DNA from: Mycosarcoma maydis
Lineage: Eukaryota > Basidiomycota > Ustilaginomycetes > Ustilaginales
Assembly: GCF_000328475.2 (NCBI RefSeq)
Contig: NC_026479.1
Span: 1,798,001 to 1,862,000 of the forward strand
DNA: 64,000 bases
Direction of reading: 5' to 3'
Positions 1 through 9,996 of this stretch are shown here, piece by piece. The notes below the pieces were generated by a model, which searched no databases, was not told where the DNA came from, and saw only the letters and a program-made list of their open reading frames with translations. Within the stretch, counting starts at the first letter, position 1; every line of letters begins with the position of its first letter. A program made the translations under genes and the position numbers.

Positions 1-326
1 GCCGGCGCTCTCGCCTCAACGATTCGAAATCGCTCAATGATCTCTTTTAGCCGGACATCCTTGGAGCTGCCGCCAAAATCGATCTTGCTATCAGTGCTAG
101 CGTAGATGTAGCCGATACCAGCACGCAAATTGGGCAAAGCTCCCAGCCGATATGTCGTGAAAAACGGTGGTGTGGGCGAAGCCGAGATGGAGAGCGAGAG
201 ACCGGTGGGTACGCAGAAATCGAGGATCGCCGACGAGCAAGAGGTGAGATGAAGGTACGAGTTGTATTCGTTCCAGTTGGTCGCGTGGAAGTATTGGCGT
301 AGGATGTGCGAGACAAAGTCGTGCAT
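1..326 (-). CDS. mdm10: Mdm10, ERMES outer-membrane beta-barrel (N-terminal part, cut by window edge)
   Basis: Reading the minus strand from the ATG at 326 gives an open frame to the window edge, about 108 residues. It starts MHDFVSHILRQYFHATNWNE and continues with LDFCVPTGLSLSISASPTPP and an FFTTYRLGALPNL stretch. This is the conserved start of fungal Mdm10: a short N-terminal helix containing ATNWN, then the first beta strands with a PTPxFxTxYxLG block. Mdm10 is a 19-stranded barrel of the mitochondrial outer membrane. It belongs to the ER-mitochondria encounter structure and also works with the SAM assembly complex. No intron is needed in the visible part. The C-terminal three quarters lie outside the window. 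Confidence 0.85.
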   Translation of the reverse strand, partial: MHDFVSHILRQYFHATNWNEYNSYLHLTSCSSAILDFCVPTGLSLSISASPTPPFFTTYRLGALPNLRAGIGYIYASTDSKIDFGGSSKDVRLKEIIERFRIVEARAP

Positions 327-692
327 GGTTGCGAGCGAGATGTACGCGCATGCAGTGGGCGGTGCTGGCGCGAACGGTCACTGCCCAAAAAAAAGACTAA
401 GGGTGATGGTGATAGGTGACGAGCATAGACGATGGTGGGGAGGACGAAAAGCGCTCAGAGTCCAAGAAACGAATGTGAATCGTGAATATCGTCGATGGTC
501 CAAGCGGCCCACCTTGACGCGATTTGGTGCACTTGTCGTGAACTCGACAGCATCATGCCTGTGGCCTCGTCGTCGATTCACTGTTCGTATCTCAGTCTGT
601 CGATCCAACGCACCATCTCTCACACGGCTAGCCAGTCTCACAACAAATGAGTGCGCACAAGCATTGATAAATGCAATTCTACGCCCCGCACT
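327..692. other. Intergenic spacer between mdm10 and the nucleoporin gene
   Basis: This holds the promoter of mdm10 (minus) and the 3' end of the minus-strand nucleoporin gene. I see no convincing gene. Open frames on both strands here lack any recognisable domain. Confidence 0.5.
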
Positions 693-2021
693 CTACGTAG
701 CAGGCGGCACACTCCCCGCCAGCGCGTTCATACTACCGAAAGGGTCCCTGACACTTTTGTTGACCTGCTTGAACCACTTTGCGTAATCCTTCTTCAATGC
801 ATCCACTTCGGCATGCAGTGCGGCTACGTGTCCAGCCAACGTCATAAAACTCTCGTGCTGAGCATGAATCGCGTCTGAAATCGCCTGAGGCGTGTACGTC
901 TCTCTGCTCGAAAGCGATGCCAGATGATGTTGGATGGTCTCGACCGTGCTCGAGTAACGCGAGATTCGATCGCGATAATCCACGGCGAGATCAGAGTAAA
1001 AGTGCTCCAACCACTCGACGAACGAGGCGCCATCCGAAGCTCCAGCTCCTGCGCGCGGCTCTTTGGCGTTAAGAATGATAGAGTAGAGCGTACATGTGGT
1101 GGTACGATCGCGTTCGAGCAAGCGCCCAACGTCGACGCATTGGTTTTCGTCCGTGTCGAGCGTTGCCGAGAGCGATTTAAGCGCCGAGTCGAGCTCGTGC
1201 CATTCCGCGGCGCATTTGCGAATCTCTTCGCCAAAGTTTTTGGTTTTCAACTCATCTCGAAGCTGCGTCTGGGCGGAAATATGCGAGTCGAGCTCCTCGA
1301 CAAGTTTGCGAGCGTCGTCAGAGAGGTCGTTGAAGCGTTCTTTTTGAAAGTAGCCAAATCGAGCAAACGGTGATGCTGCCGCGCCTGCATTGAATTGCGG
1401 TTGCGATTGGAACGGCTGCAAAGAGATATTAGGTTGCTGTTGCTGTTGCTGAGGTTGAGACGACCCAAACGAGAACAGTGATGTGGATGGCTGTTGCTGT
1501 TGCTGTGTTGGCTGTGCCGAAGAGCCAAAGAGGCCACCGGTGGAGGTGGATGCTGGGTTGCCAGTGTTGTTGCTTCCACCAAACGAAAACCCGCCGCTCG
1601 TCGCAGGGGCACTGGGTTTGCTACCAAATAAGCCGCCCGTTGAAGTGGAGGCAGTGTTGCTGCTTGCTCCAAAAAGCCCGCCTCCGAACCCTGTTGTCTG
1701 CTGTTGCTGTTGCTGTTGCTGTTGTGGCTGCTGTTGTTGGGTGTTGACGCTCGAACCAAACAGGCCGCCACCCGTTGCTGGTGCAGCCGTCGTCGTAGCC
1801 GGCTTTGCGCCAAAGCTGAATCCTCCTGCAGCTGGAGCTGCTGCGCCGGTATTTGCTGGAGCCGCGCTGGTGGTAGCAGAGGAAGTGGTGCTACCGCCGA
1901 AGGAGAAGCCTCCTGATGTACCGGAGAATGGTTTGTTGGCTGGAGGTTGAGAGAAGGAGAAAGATGCCGATCGGCCTAGTGACGACCCTGTGGTTGACGT
2001 GGCAGGGGTGGAGCCGAACAT
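693..2021 (-). CDS. GLFG-repeat nucleoporin, Nup49 (Nup58/45) type
   Basis: 442 residues from the ATG at 2021 (MFGSTPATSTTG). The frame stays open upstream to a possible start at 2084, but that leader (THAHAHTRTY) is only a translation of a TG-rich tract, so MFGST is preferred. Residues 1-230 are low-complexity Ser/Thr/Gly/Gln with FSFGG repeats and several GGLFG repeats separated by polyQ. The C-terminal 210 residues are alpha-helical: they begin near GYFQKERFNDLSDDARKL and include TPQAISDAIHAQHESF. That pattern fits fungal Nup49 rather than Nsp1. Nup49 forms the central-channel Nsp1-Nup49-Nup57 complex, where the FG part builds the permeability barrier and the coiled coil anchors the trimer. 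The assignment rests on domain pattern, not on an alignment. Confidence 0.75.
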   Translation of the reverse strand: MFGSTPATSTTGSSLGRSASFSFSQPPANKPFSGTSGGFSFGGSTTSSATTSAAPANTGAAAPAAGGFSFGAKPATTTAAPATGGGLFGSSVNTQQQQPQQQQQQQQQTTGFGGGLFGASSNTASTSTGGLFGSKPSAPATSGGFSFGGSNNTGNPASTSTGGLFGSSAQPTQQQQQPSTSLFSFGSSQPQQQQQQPNISLQPFQSQPQFNAGAAASPFARFGYFQKERFNDLSDDARKLVEELDSHISAQTQLRDELKTKNFGEEIRKCAAEWHELDSALKSLSATLDTDENQCVDVGRLLERDRTTTCTLYSIILNAKEPRAGAGASDGASFVEWLEHFYSDLAVDYRDRISRYSSTVETIQHHLASLSSRETYTPQAISDAIHAQHESFMTLAGHVAALHAEVDALKKDYAKWFKQVNKSVRDPFGSMNALAGSVPPAT

Positions 2022-2486
2022 GGCGTATGTGCGTGTGTGCGCGTGTGCGTGTGTGAGAGTGTGAGCGATTGTGATCCAGTCCAAATGACGGCGATGACGA
2101 TGCTGAGAAGATTGTTGAGAAGGACAAAGCGATCAATCGTGAATTCGTGATTCGTGATTCGTGATTGTGAATTCCGCGAACCTCTGAATTTAACTTAGTC
2201 ACGAGCGTTAGCCTATCAAAACACAAACACGAATCGTGAATCGACAGAAAACGCGCTTTCGCACCACAACGATCGGGAGTGCGATCGGGCAATGCAGTTG
2301 AGTTAGCTTGGACCAGCACAGACCGGCGTCACATACACGAATCAAGAACGACGAACCACGTAAACACTCTGTGACTCTCACCACTCACCACTACTTTGCA
2401 ATCATCCACCCGTAATCGCATCATACGTGGGCATGTGGCACAACTGGGTCGACAGGTGTAGACGATAGGATAGCGGCACACTCATC
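2022..2486. promoter_or_regulatory. Divergent promoter region between Nup49-like and Med19-like genes
   Basis: A 465-bp spacer between two genes read in opposite directions. It has an imperfect TG/GTGTGCG tract at about 2023-2062 and a cluster of TTCGTGATTCGTGATT-type repeats at about 2136-2172. Another AATCGTGAATCG copy lies near 2235. No TATA box is evident. Confidence 0.45.
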
Positions 2487-3536
2487 ATGTCCACCGACAT
2501 GGCCGCTTCTGCGCTCCACAGCCACGGACACGATGCTCTTGCCTCGACTTCGCATTCTTCCCACAGCTTGCCACCGTACCTAGCATCGACGACGAGCAAA
2601 CCTGCCGACCTGCCACGCGCCTACCTCAATGGGACACAGGATATGCTGAGTCTCTTTGGACTCATGCCAATCTACGATAGAGCTGTACGTCCATATAACC
2701 CCGACAGCATCAAAGCCGAGGACGAAGCAGCATCCACTTCTGTCAACGTGGCTGCAGGAAAGAAAGTAGCGTCTGCGATCGCCGCAGAGGGCAATTCGGC
2801 TGCTGGTCAAGCCGCCAACACCGGAAGCGCTACGATAGGAGCAACAGCTACAGCAGGATCAGCAACCCAGGGCGCAACACCTTCGACGAGCCAACCCGAT
2901 TTAGCCCAGGCGAATGCGACGTTTCGACCCAGCGCAGCCAGTGGAGCGGCTGGCGCTGCTACAACTGGTCTAGCAAGCCACCCTTCTCACGGCGCTTCGA
3001 GCACCGGAGGACGCATCTCGACTCCTGCACTTCAACTCAATGGCGGACCACCGATGTTTCCGCTGCATACGGATTCTTCCGCCATCCTCGCCGCTTCACC
3101 CGGCCAACTCGCTGCGGCGGCCTCGGCGGCTCCACCAGCACGCAAACCATCCAAGCCACCCGGAACATATGCGCACTATGTCGATGATCTTGCCGGTCGT
3201 GTGCGTCCACCGCGCAAAAGTGCACGTGCGGCCAAAGAGGCCAAAGGAACCACGTTGGTCTCGATCCTGTTCAAGCCTGAATATACACCGCAGAGAATCG
3301 TTCCGTTCGATAGGGAAACCATGAAGGCGGCGTTCAGTGTAGAGCCGGGCGTGGTCGACGAGATCGATCAAAGTCTATTGGAACCAGATGAGGAGGAGAC
3401 GCTCAAGCCAAAGAAGAAGAAGAAGAAGCTCAAGCACGAACAGCAACAGCAACAGCAACAGCAGGTGACGATGAGAGGTGGCGTCCAGGCCAGATCGGGT
3501 CCTTCGTCGGATGCTAGGACACCCATTCGGAGGTGA
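2487..3536 (+). CDS. Probable Mediator subunit 19 (Med19/Rox3)
   Basis: 349 residues, uninterrupted, from the ATG at 2487. Near residues 50-70 is the block DMLSLFGLMPIYDRAVRPYN, and near 230 GTYAHYVDDLAGRV. In Rox3/Med19 proteins a similar LxSLYGLxxIxxxVxR block is followed by a KSYKNHIxDLPG block, which is the basis of the call. Between them lies a long Ala/Ser/Thr-rich linker absent from short homologues. The tail holds an acidic stretch, a Lys-rich run (KPKKKKKKLKHE) and eight or so glutamines, features common in Med19. As a Mediator head subunit it would link activators to RNA polymerase II in the nucleus. Family membership is inferred from two motifs only. Confidence 0.6.
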   Translation: MSTDMAASALHSHGHDALASTSHSSHSLPPYLASTTSKPADLPRAYLNGTQDMLSLFGLMPIYDRAVRPYNPDSIKAEDEAASTSVNVAAGKKVASAIAAEGNSAAGQAANTGSATIGATATAGSATQGATPSTSQPDLAQANATFRPSAASGAAGAATTGLASHPSHGASSTGGRISTPALQLNGGPPMFPLHTDSSAILAASPGQLAAAASAAPPARKPSKPPGTYAHYVDDLAGRVRPPRKSARAAKEAKGTTLVSILFKPEYTPQRIVPFDRETMKAAFSVEPGVVDEIDQSLLEPDEEETLKPKKKKKKLKHEQQQQQQQQVTMRGGVQARSGPSSDARTPIRR

Positions 3537-3714
3537 AACCGATGGCCGAGATAATCGTGAATTTGAATTTGAATTGTTCATTCCTTTGTATTTGTGTCCG
3601 AATCTCACTTTAGCAACACACTCTGTGACTGTTTCAAGCACGATCAGACCATCGTCAAAGCGTGACAGTGAGTAGACATGGATCGCAGGTGAACAAAGAC
3701 AAAGTGAGGACAAA

Positions 3715-4638
3715 TCAAACAGTAATGCCCATCCGAGTCGTAATCTCTTGCACGGTCTTCCAAATCAACTGATGATCCTGGTCCTCTTTGCCATCGCCGC
3801 TCGGAGGCCCACTGAAGTATGCTGCGACCTCATCGGCACTTTTTCCTCTTCTCCCTGCACTCGCCAAGCAACCGGTTACTACATTGAACAGATGCGAGTT
3901 TTCGAGCGCTGCTGCGACCCTCTCTTTGTCGTTGAGCTGCTTGTTGACTGCATTCTCGCTCTGATGCGTTCCGGGACGCACGCGGATGTCCACTTTGAAG
4001 CGATCGGGTAGTGCACGTAGCAGACGAACACGGAGTGAGAGACCTATCAGCGTGGCCATGCTACAGTGCGGAATGGTGGGGGTGAATTCAAGCAGTACGT
4101 GCGGCAGTTTGTTAGCAGCAGCGTCGCCGTGCGAGACGGTGATATGTGATGCGTTGACCACGGCGAGCTGTTCAAGGGTGAGCGGGTGTTCCGGGTCGGT
4201 GATGGATCGGATGAGGTCATAGATCTCTTGGCTATCAATCTCTTCGTCCATCGAGGTCGCGACGGCTTTGGTGTGGGGGGCGGCGCACTCAATCTCGGGT
4301 GATGTGGCTGGAGTACCGGAGCGACGCGACATTTCGACATCGTCATCAGAGTCGTCCGCTTCGTCTTCAAGCTCCTCGTCGTCGTCTTGATCGATGGTAG
4401 ATCGAGTCGCACGCGCGAACGAGGCAGCGAAATTGTTGCTAGAGATGGCGCTGCTACCGACGGCACCGATGCCAGCGATGCTAGAGGACGATGCAGATGG
4501 TCGACCAGCTGACTGTGCCGACGAATGAATCGACTGATCACGCCACCACTCTGCGTTGGCGCTAGACGAACTGCGTCGCTGCGTCAAGCGCGAGCTGGAC
4601 TGGTATACAATGGGGTTGGCGTTGTCCTTCTGTTCCAT
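3715..4638 (-). CDS. Cytosolic iron-sulfur assembly component 2 (Cia2/MIP18, DUF59)
   Basis: 307 residues from the ATG at 4638 ([13 protein letters not shown]); an in-frame upstream start at 4701 lies in probable leader. After a disordered Ser-rich and acidic N-terminus, the DUF59 domain begins near residue 130: [20 protein letters not shown], then [20 protein letters not shown] with the reactive Cys of the family, then [20 protein letters not shown]. These are hallmark MIP18/Fam96 motifs. Cia2 acts with Cia1 and Met18/Mms19 to put Fe-S clusters into cytosolic and nuclear enzymes. Its N-terminus is longer than in yeast or human. It is divergently arranged with the cyclin gene. Confidence 0.85.
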   Translation of the reverse strand: MEQKDNANPIVYQSSSRLTQRRSSSSANAEWWRDQSIHSSAQSAGRPSASSSSIAGIGAVGSSAISSNNFAASFARATRSTIDQDDDEELEDEADDSDDDVEMSRRSGTPATSPEIECAAPHTKAVATSMDEEIDSQEIYDLIRSITDPEHPLTLEQLAVVNASHITVSHGDAAANKLPHVLLEFTPTIPHCSMATLIGLSLRVRLLRALPDRFKVDIRVRPGTHQSENAVNKQLNDKERVAAALENSHLFNVVTGCLASAGRRGKSADEVAAYFSGPPSGDGKEDQDHQLIWKTVQEITTRMGITV

Positions 4639-5603
4639 TGTGGCAAGTGAATGTGTGAGCGTTGAAGTGTCGTAGCAGGTGGTAAAGGAGCTGCTCAGCA
4701 TTCACGATTCACCTGTGAGTTGAGATTCGAGTTGACAAGTGCTAGAAACGGAAATTTTGATCGGGGCTTCACTAAAGATCGAACCCGATGCTAGTCGTGA
4801 ATCTACTGACGACTCGTCCGCTAGAAGCGCACGTTGACATTGTGCATACATATTCACGCTAACTAACCTAATCGTGAATCACGAAATCACGAATAATCAC
4901 GAATGATGATCTATTTTGTAGAGCGCGACTGCGACTCACGACCGAGGGTGAATAAAATAGGTATCGTGCGTGGAATCTGGGTTGTGCCAATCGTGAATGT
5001 TGAGAACAGTCCATCTCATACTCCAACATCCGTCGTTGTTCCACATCTTTGTTCTTGATCGCCGTCGTTCCTTGTCTCCTACGCTGATGGGCGCAGCTGC
5101 AGTCTTGCTTTTGCTGGTGTTGTGTAACTAATATCGGCATCGAAAACCGACACGCTCTCGAGATTGGCACCTATCACGCCTCTTGTTAATCCAGCTACGG
5201 TCGCGGATCAGCCTGTTTCGTCGAGCATCCATCCGGGAACAAACCCAGCGCGCTGCTAGTCCTTCCATCCGATTCAGCATCGCGACGCACATAGCATCGA
5301 TTTAGCAGCGTTACCGTGTCAGATCTCTGCTCGGAACATGATCATCTGATCCGATCATTCCAAGCATACTCGTGGATCGCCACCACAGCCTGCTCGGGGC
5401 GAGGCGAGACTTGTCTACCACCGATAGCGACGCCGACAATCACCCATTCATTTCGATATAGGCTTCTCCGATCAGCACGAGGATTGTGCCATTCGGCCTA
5501 AACGATTCCTGACTGAAAAGCTTGTCGACCCGACCGTTGCTGTGACTAGACCGGGGAGTCGCGTGTTCGGAATGCTTCCGACGGGTTGTCGCTGTTGTCT
5601 GAA
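4639..5603. promoter_or_regulatory. Divergent intergenic region, cia2 / cyclin
   Basis: 965 bp between the two start codons. Copies of the dispersed repeat (ATTCACGATT or its complement) lie near 4700, 4796, 4866-4905 (several in tandem with spacers) and 4990. No gene seen. A short upstream ORF before the cyclin start is listed separately. Confidence 0.45.
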
Positions 5604-5607
5604 ATGA
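5572..5607 (+). promoter_or_regulatory. Upstream ORF whose stop overlaps the cyclin start codon
   Basis: ATG at 5572 opens 11 codons ending in TGA at 5605-5607. The stop overlaps the next ATG (5604-5606) in an ATGA arrangement. If the mRNA begins upstream, ribosomes must leak past or reinitiate to make the cyclin. This is seen in sequence only; the transcript start is unknown. Confidence 0.4.
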
Positions 5608-7106
5608 TGGAATCCGTCTCATCCAAATCGTCACCTTCACGTTCGTCGGCGCACGTTGCTCCTGCCTTTCCCACGCCTGGTACGGTTGCTCCGGCAACAG
5701 TCACCGTTGCTTCAGCACACTCAGCTTCACCTTTGCACTTTTCCGCTTCAGCGGTCAATGCACTGAGCGCGCCCGCTGAGCATTCTTCTTCATCCAAAGC
5801 CACACCACCAGCTATACCTCGGCCAGCTGGATCATCATCATCATCATCGGCATCGGTATTGTCACCGTCAACAACGTCGGTAGCAACACAAACGGCACCT
5901 TCAATATCAGCAGCCAACTCCAACACCAAGGTACTGCCATACCTCTTTGACGATGCACAGCTTGACGACGTCCTCGTTCTCGTCGTCGACATGCTCGTCA
6001 GGCTCACTGAACACAACGATTCGCTTCCACTCGACCCATCTGCTCTTACGCGCTTCCACTCTCGCGCAACGCCCAACATCTCGCTCTCGGCCTATCTGCG
6101 CCGCATTGCAAAGTACACCTCAATCGAAAAGTGCTGTGTGCTCATCTTGCTCGTCTACATTGACCGCGTCTGCGAACGTTTGGAAGGCTTTACCATCTGC
6201 GGCTTGACCGTGCATCGCTTCATCTGCGCTGCCATCCTCTGCGCCTCCAAGGCGCTGTGCGATGCATTCAACACCAACGAGCACTACGCCAAAGTCGGAG
6301 GTATCAGCTTGCAGGAGATCAATCTGCTCGAAAAGGAGTTCTTGCAGATCATTGACTGGAGGTTGATCTGTGGAGGCGCTGAGCTGCAGCATTACTATGC
6401 CAGCTTGGTGAGAAATCATAAGGATTATGTGTTGGATGAGCCCAAGCGTGCTGGACAGAATTTACAGGAGCAGAAGCAGGAGCACGGCTTGGCGGCGATG
6501 GAGCTCGATGGTGCAGAAGCGAGCGCTGGCTCAGATATGAATGGTCATGATGGGACGAGTGGCAATACGGCTACCGATGGTTCCATCCGAGCAGGAGCAA
6601 CAGCACAAGCAGCGAGCAGTCAGCACAGCTCACCTTTTCCGCTTCCCATCAGCAGCAGCAATAGCAACAGCAACACCAGCACCAGTGCTAGCCCCTTCAC
6701 CACTTCCACTGCCACCAATGGTAGCGGTCGATCGCTGACAGGTGTGGCGACTAGCTCAGCATCGGGTAGCAGCAGTGGCGATAGTCAGAGAGGTGCAGCG
6801 GCGGGGTCATCGTCGTCGATTGTCACGAGTCCAACATCGGCCATGCAAGTCGATGCCGAACCTTGGATGACATCGCAGGTGGCAGCACCAGCGATGATGA
6901 ATAGGAGAAGGAAAGACGAACATCGAACGCCTCCTTCGCCGCTTGGCCAATCACAGGTGCATGCACCCCAAAACGGTGGATCCAGCGTCAACGCGGTGCA
7001 AACCAATGGTCATGCCTCGTCTACGCAACAAGCTCAACATTCTACAGTCAGTGCGAATGCCGATGCGTACAAACGGACGCGCTTCGATCACCCTCCTCGC
7101 CAATGA
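5604..7106 (+). CDS. Pho80-type cyclin (Pho85 cyclin family)
   Basis: 500 residues from ATG 5604; an in-frame stop (TAG at 5547) rules out a longer intron-free start. The first ~110 residues are Ser/Ala/Pro rich. The cyclin box spans about residues 115-270: DVLVLVVDMLVRLTEHND, FHSRATPNISLSAYLRRIAK, VLILLVYIDRVCERL, then HRFICAAILCASKALCDAF and YYAKVGGISL-like EHYAKVGGISLQEINLLEKE and FLQIIDWRL. This is the classic Pho80/Pcl layout (Y-IDR and NxxYAxVGGI motifs). The C-terminal half is long, low-complexity and unlike Pho80. Such cyclins activate Pho85-type CDKs in phosphate sensing, glycogen metabolism or the cell cycle; which one cannot be told here. Confidence 0.85.
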   Translation: MMESVSSKSSPSRSSAHVAPAFPTPGTVAPATVTVASAHSASPLHFSASAVNALSAPAEHSSSSKATPPAIPRPAGSSSSSSASVLSPSTTSVATQTAPSISAANSNTKVLPYLFDDAQLDDVLVLVVDMLVRLTEHNDSLPLDPSALTRFHSRATPNISLSAYLRRIAKYTSIEKCCVLILLVYIDRVCERLEGFTICGLTVHRFICAAILCASKALCDAFNTNEHYAKVGGISLQEINLLEKEFLQIIDWRLICGGAELQHYYASLVRNHKDYVLDEPKRAGQNLQEQKQEHGLAAMELDGAEASAGSDMNGHDGTSGNTATDGSIRAGATAQAASSQHSSPFPLPISSSNSNSNTSTSASPFTTSTATNGSGRSLTGVATSSASGSSSGDSQRGAAAGSSSSIVTSPTSAMQVDAEPWMTSQVAAPAMMNRRRKDEHRTPPSPLGQSQVHAPQNGGSSVNAVQTNGHASSTQQAQHSTVSANADAYKRTRFDHPPRQ

Positions 7107-8738
7107 GCTTGCATGCTCCTCGCCATCTCAACGCAGCTTAGAGCCGCACCTGCCATCTTCCCTGCCCGACTCAAACAGATGAGCTCCGCGGCCGGTCTCG
7201 TATTATGTAACACTAGATCTCAATCCACCTCCCCTTTCACGTGACAACGAACAACACGCTCCGAGCCGGGTATGGAGGAGCGCAAACGCTCGACAATACG
7301 ATTGAATGTCTAACAAATTGCCGAGCGTGACGGTCGCGACTGCGGGTTCAGGGTTCAGTGTCTCGTCTAGGAAGACGATCTAGGACCGATACTCTAAAGA
7401 GAGTGTGTGGGGAGATTCGCTTGGAAATATAAAGTCGAGATTGAAGATGCTAGATCATGGTGATGAGACACGCACGAATGGGGAGACCAGACCTAGCCGA
7501 TGCGATGCTTTTAGCTTTTTGCGGGTAAACGCGGCCGAGAGGATGGCAACAGACGGAAACGTGTGCGTGCACGACGTGCGACGTGCGACGTGCGAATTAC
7601 CCCGCCATGTTTTCTCGTGCTGCCGCCGATCGACGTGTACTAAACAAGCTTCGGTGCCGTTTCACTTTGCTTGATTCGGGTGATGGATTCATACGAAACA
7701 CGAGCTAGATATGTTCTCCTTTGCATGTATAACCCGATGTGTGGAGCCAATCGACACATGATTGGTCGTCTTGAAGCGTATGTGCGGGGTTACAGTCAGA
7801 AGCCACTTGAATCGCTGCGGGGTCAGCAGATGCCTAGGCGCTAAAAAAGGTTGGTTTTGTTTAGCATGCTTCTCCATCTGCATGGGACAAGGGCAAAGTG
7901 CAGATTTCATTCATGGTGCATGCTTGGATCGACGATAACTAGAAGATCTTAGTTTTGACTGTGAACCGGATGCAGTGCATCTGGAGATGCAGCTGCACAG
8001 ATGCCGTACTGTGGGTCAAACAAAGCGGCCTAAGCCCGTCGAGTGGTTCTGATCTCAAGAATCATGTTCGACGAGGTCTAAGGTGTAGCAAGAGATGCGC
8101 TTTGTTCGACTCGCAACGCCCAAAGCAGATCTGGACGCAGGCTAGCCCAAGTTCGGGACTCTAAAGACGTCTGTCTCACCTTCCAACCGAAGCTACTGGT
8201 GCGGAGTTTGGATTACCAAACTTCTGACTCCGCAGAGCAGAGCGAAGTATAAGCACGGATCACGAAACACGAATCACGAATCGTGAATGTGCAGTGGATT
8301 CGTTGTGAGTGCCTGTACGAGATCTGCAGAGCTTCGACCCACTTCATCCCAGCTTACTCGTACCGCTCCCTGAGAAAGGCGGTGTGGATTCAAGGCTGAC
8401 GTTGATTGCTGCCTCCCACCTGTCACTTTGCGAGTCATGGGTTGTTCCTTGATCACTCTGATCGATGCACCTTGAAACCGGCCACTCAAGCTGGAATCAT
8501 TGGGCGGTCAACAAAATACACTAGCTGAGGCACTTGTGCGTGTAGATCGCAGCGAACAAATGTGTGGTGATAATAGTCGCTTCTTCTCACGGCCTTTCGT
8601 TCGATATAAAGGAAGGAGTTTTGGCCGTGGTCGTTGGAACCACCTCGTTCATTCGTTCAACCCATTCAGGTCGCCTCTCTTGCTCTCTACACCTGTGAAC
8701 TCGCCTTTCCAGCTGCTGCCATCTACTGAGCGTTGATC
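7107..8738. other. Gene-poor 1.6-kb spacer upstream of the lipase gene
   Basis: No open frame here shows a domain or plausible codon use. A dispersed-repeat cluster (CACGAAACACGAATCACGAATCGTGAAT type) lies at about 8255-8288. The last 150 bp look like a core promoter (TATA motif and pyrimidine-rich tract) for the lipase. Confidence 0.5.
8603..8610 (+). promoter_or_regulatory. Probable TATA box of the lipase gene
   Basis: GATATAAA in TTCGATATAAAGGAAGG lies about 130 bp before the lipase ATG and is followed by a C/T-rich stretch (CCTCTCTTGCTCTCTAC) typical of strong fungal promoters. Inferred from position and sequence only. Confidence 0.45.
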
Positions 8739-9749
8739 ATGAAGACAACTTCGGTCATCTCCGCGTTGGTGACACTCGCCTCCATCATCAGGGCTGCACC
8801 GCTCGCCAGTTCCGATCCCGCCTTTTCCACGCCCAAAGCTACGCTGGATGCGGGGCTTGAGTGTCAAACTGGCTCTCCCTCTTCGCAGACCAAGCCGATT
8901 CTTCTGGTTCCGGGAACCGGCGCCAATGGCACCCAGACGTTCGACTCGAGCTGGATCCCTCTCTCGGCCAAGCTCGGCTTCTCTCCCTGTTGGATTTCTC
9001 CTCCGCCCTTTATGCTCAACGATTCCCAGGTGAATGTCGAGTACATCGTCAACGCGGTTCAGACACTCTACGCCGGTTCTGGTTCGAAAAAGGTGCCCGT
9101 GCTCACGTGGTCGCAAGGTGGCCTCGCCACGCAGTGGGCACTCACGTTCTTCCCGAGCATCCGAAACCAGGTGGATCGATTGATGGCTTTCGCCCCGGAC
9201 TACAAGGGAACCATCGAGGCGGGACTTCTCTCGACGTTCGGATTGGCGAGTCAGTCGGTTTGGCAGCAACAGGCAGGTTCGGCGTTTGTGACTGCGCTCA
9301 AGAATGCGGGTGGTCTGACCAGCTTCGTTCCCACGACGAACCTCTACTCGTTCTTCGACGAGATTGTGCAGCCACAAGTGTTCAACTCGGACGCGGATTC
9401 GAGCTACTTGGGAAACTCGAAGAACATTCAGGCGCAGACGGTGTGCGGTGGATTTTTCGTCATCGACCACGCTGGCTCGTTGACTTCTCAGTTTTCGTAT
9501 GTCGTCGGCAAGTCGGCTCTTACTTCAAGCAGTGGTGTGGCCAACAGCGCCGATTACAGCAGCAAGGACTGCAAGGCTTCTCCCGCAGATGACTTGAGCG
9601 CTAAGCAGAAAGCCGACGCCAGCGCACTGCTATTCGTCGCCGCTGGTAACCTGCTAGCGGGTCCCAAGCAGAACTGCGAGCCGGATCTCAAGCCCTATGC
9701 TAGACAGTTCGCCGTCGGCAAAAAGACGTGCTCTGGAACGATCAATTGA
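8739..9749 (+). CDS. Secreted lipase B (CalB-like)
   Basis: 336 residues from ATG 8739 (MKTTSVISALVTLASI), beginning with a signal peptide of about 20 residues. The mature part follows the Candida antarctica lipase B pattern closely: SDPAFSTPK, KPILLVPGTGANG, PCWISPPPFMLND, VPVLTWSQGGLATQW, VDRLMAFAPDYKGT, DEIVQPQV, FFVIDHAGSLTSQFSYVVG and a C-terminal GPKQNCEPDLKPYAR. The TWSQGG nucleophile Ser (about residue 125), the Asp of DEIVQP and the His of DHAG form the catalytic triad. CalB family enzymes are extracellular esterases/lipases with little interfacial activation. No intron. It converges on the fumarylacetoacetase gene, 247 bp apart. This family is characteristic of smut fungi. Confidence 0.93.
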   Translation: MKTTSVISALVTLASIIRAAPLASSDPAFSTPKATLDAGLECQTGSPSSQTKPILLVPGTGANGTQTFDSSWIPLSAKLGFSPCWISPPPFMLNDSQVNVEYIVNAVQTLYAGSGSKKVPVLTWSQGGLATQWALTFFPSIRNQVDRLMAFAPDYKGTIEAGLLSTFGLASQSVWQQQAGSAFVTALKNAGGLTSFVPTTNLYSFFDEIVQPQVFNSDADSSYLGNSKNIQAQTVCGGFFVIDHAGSLTSQFSYVVGKSALTSSSGVANSADYSSKDCKASPADDLSAKQKADASALLFVAAGNLLAGPKQNCEPDLKPYARQFAVGKKTCSGTIN

Positions 9750-9996
9750 AGCAAAGGCGCAACTCTTTGGATCTCGTTGATACATTTTTATGGTTTATCG
9801 TCTCAGGATCTGCTTCTTGTCTCTCGAGAGTGCTCTTGCTGTCTACATGTCAAGACTTGACACTCTTCTGTTTGCTCAGTGTACCGTTTGGTGTTGGTAT
9901 CTTTGATTCGTAATGGAAAAATCTTTAGTCTCGGCTCCCGCATCTTCCTGCCAATGCCCTTGTTCGTGCGCATCGCCTACCCTCTCCATCGTAGCG

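Noticed and set aside
1483..1950. Plus-strand frame rich in Cys, Pro and Val
   Set aside because: It is the antisense of the polyQ/GLFG part of the nucleoporin gene; CAG repeats read in reverse give Cys runs.
693..2021. Nsp1/Nup62 identity for the FG nucleoporin
   Set aside because: The GLFG repeats and the helical region (FNDLSDDARKLVEELDSHI and TPQAISDAIHAQH) fit Nup49 better than the Nsp1 coiled coil.
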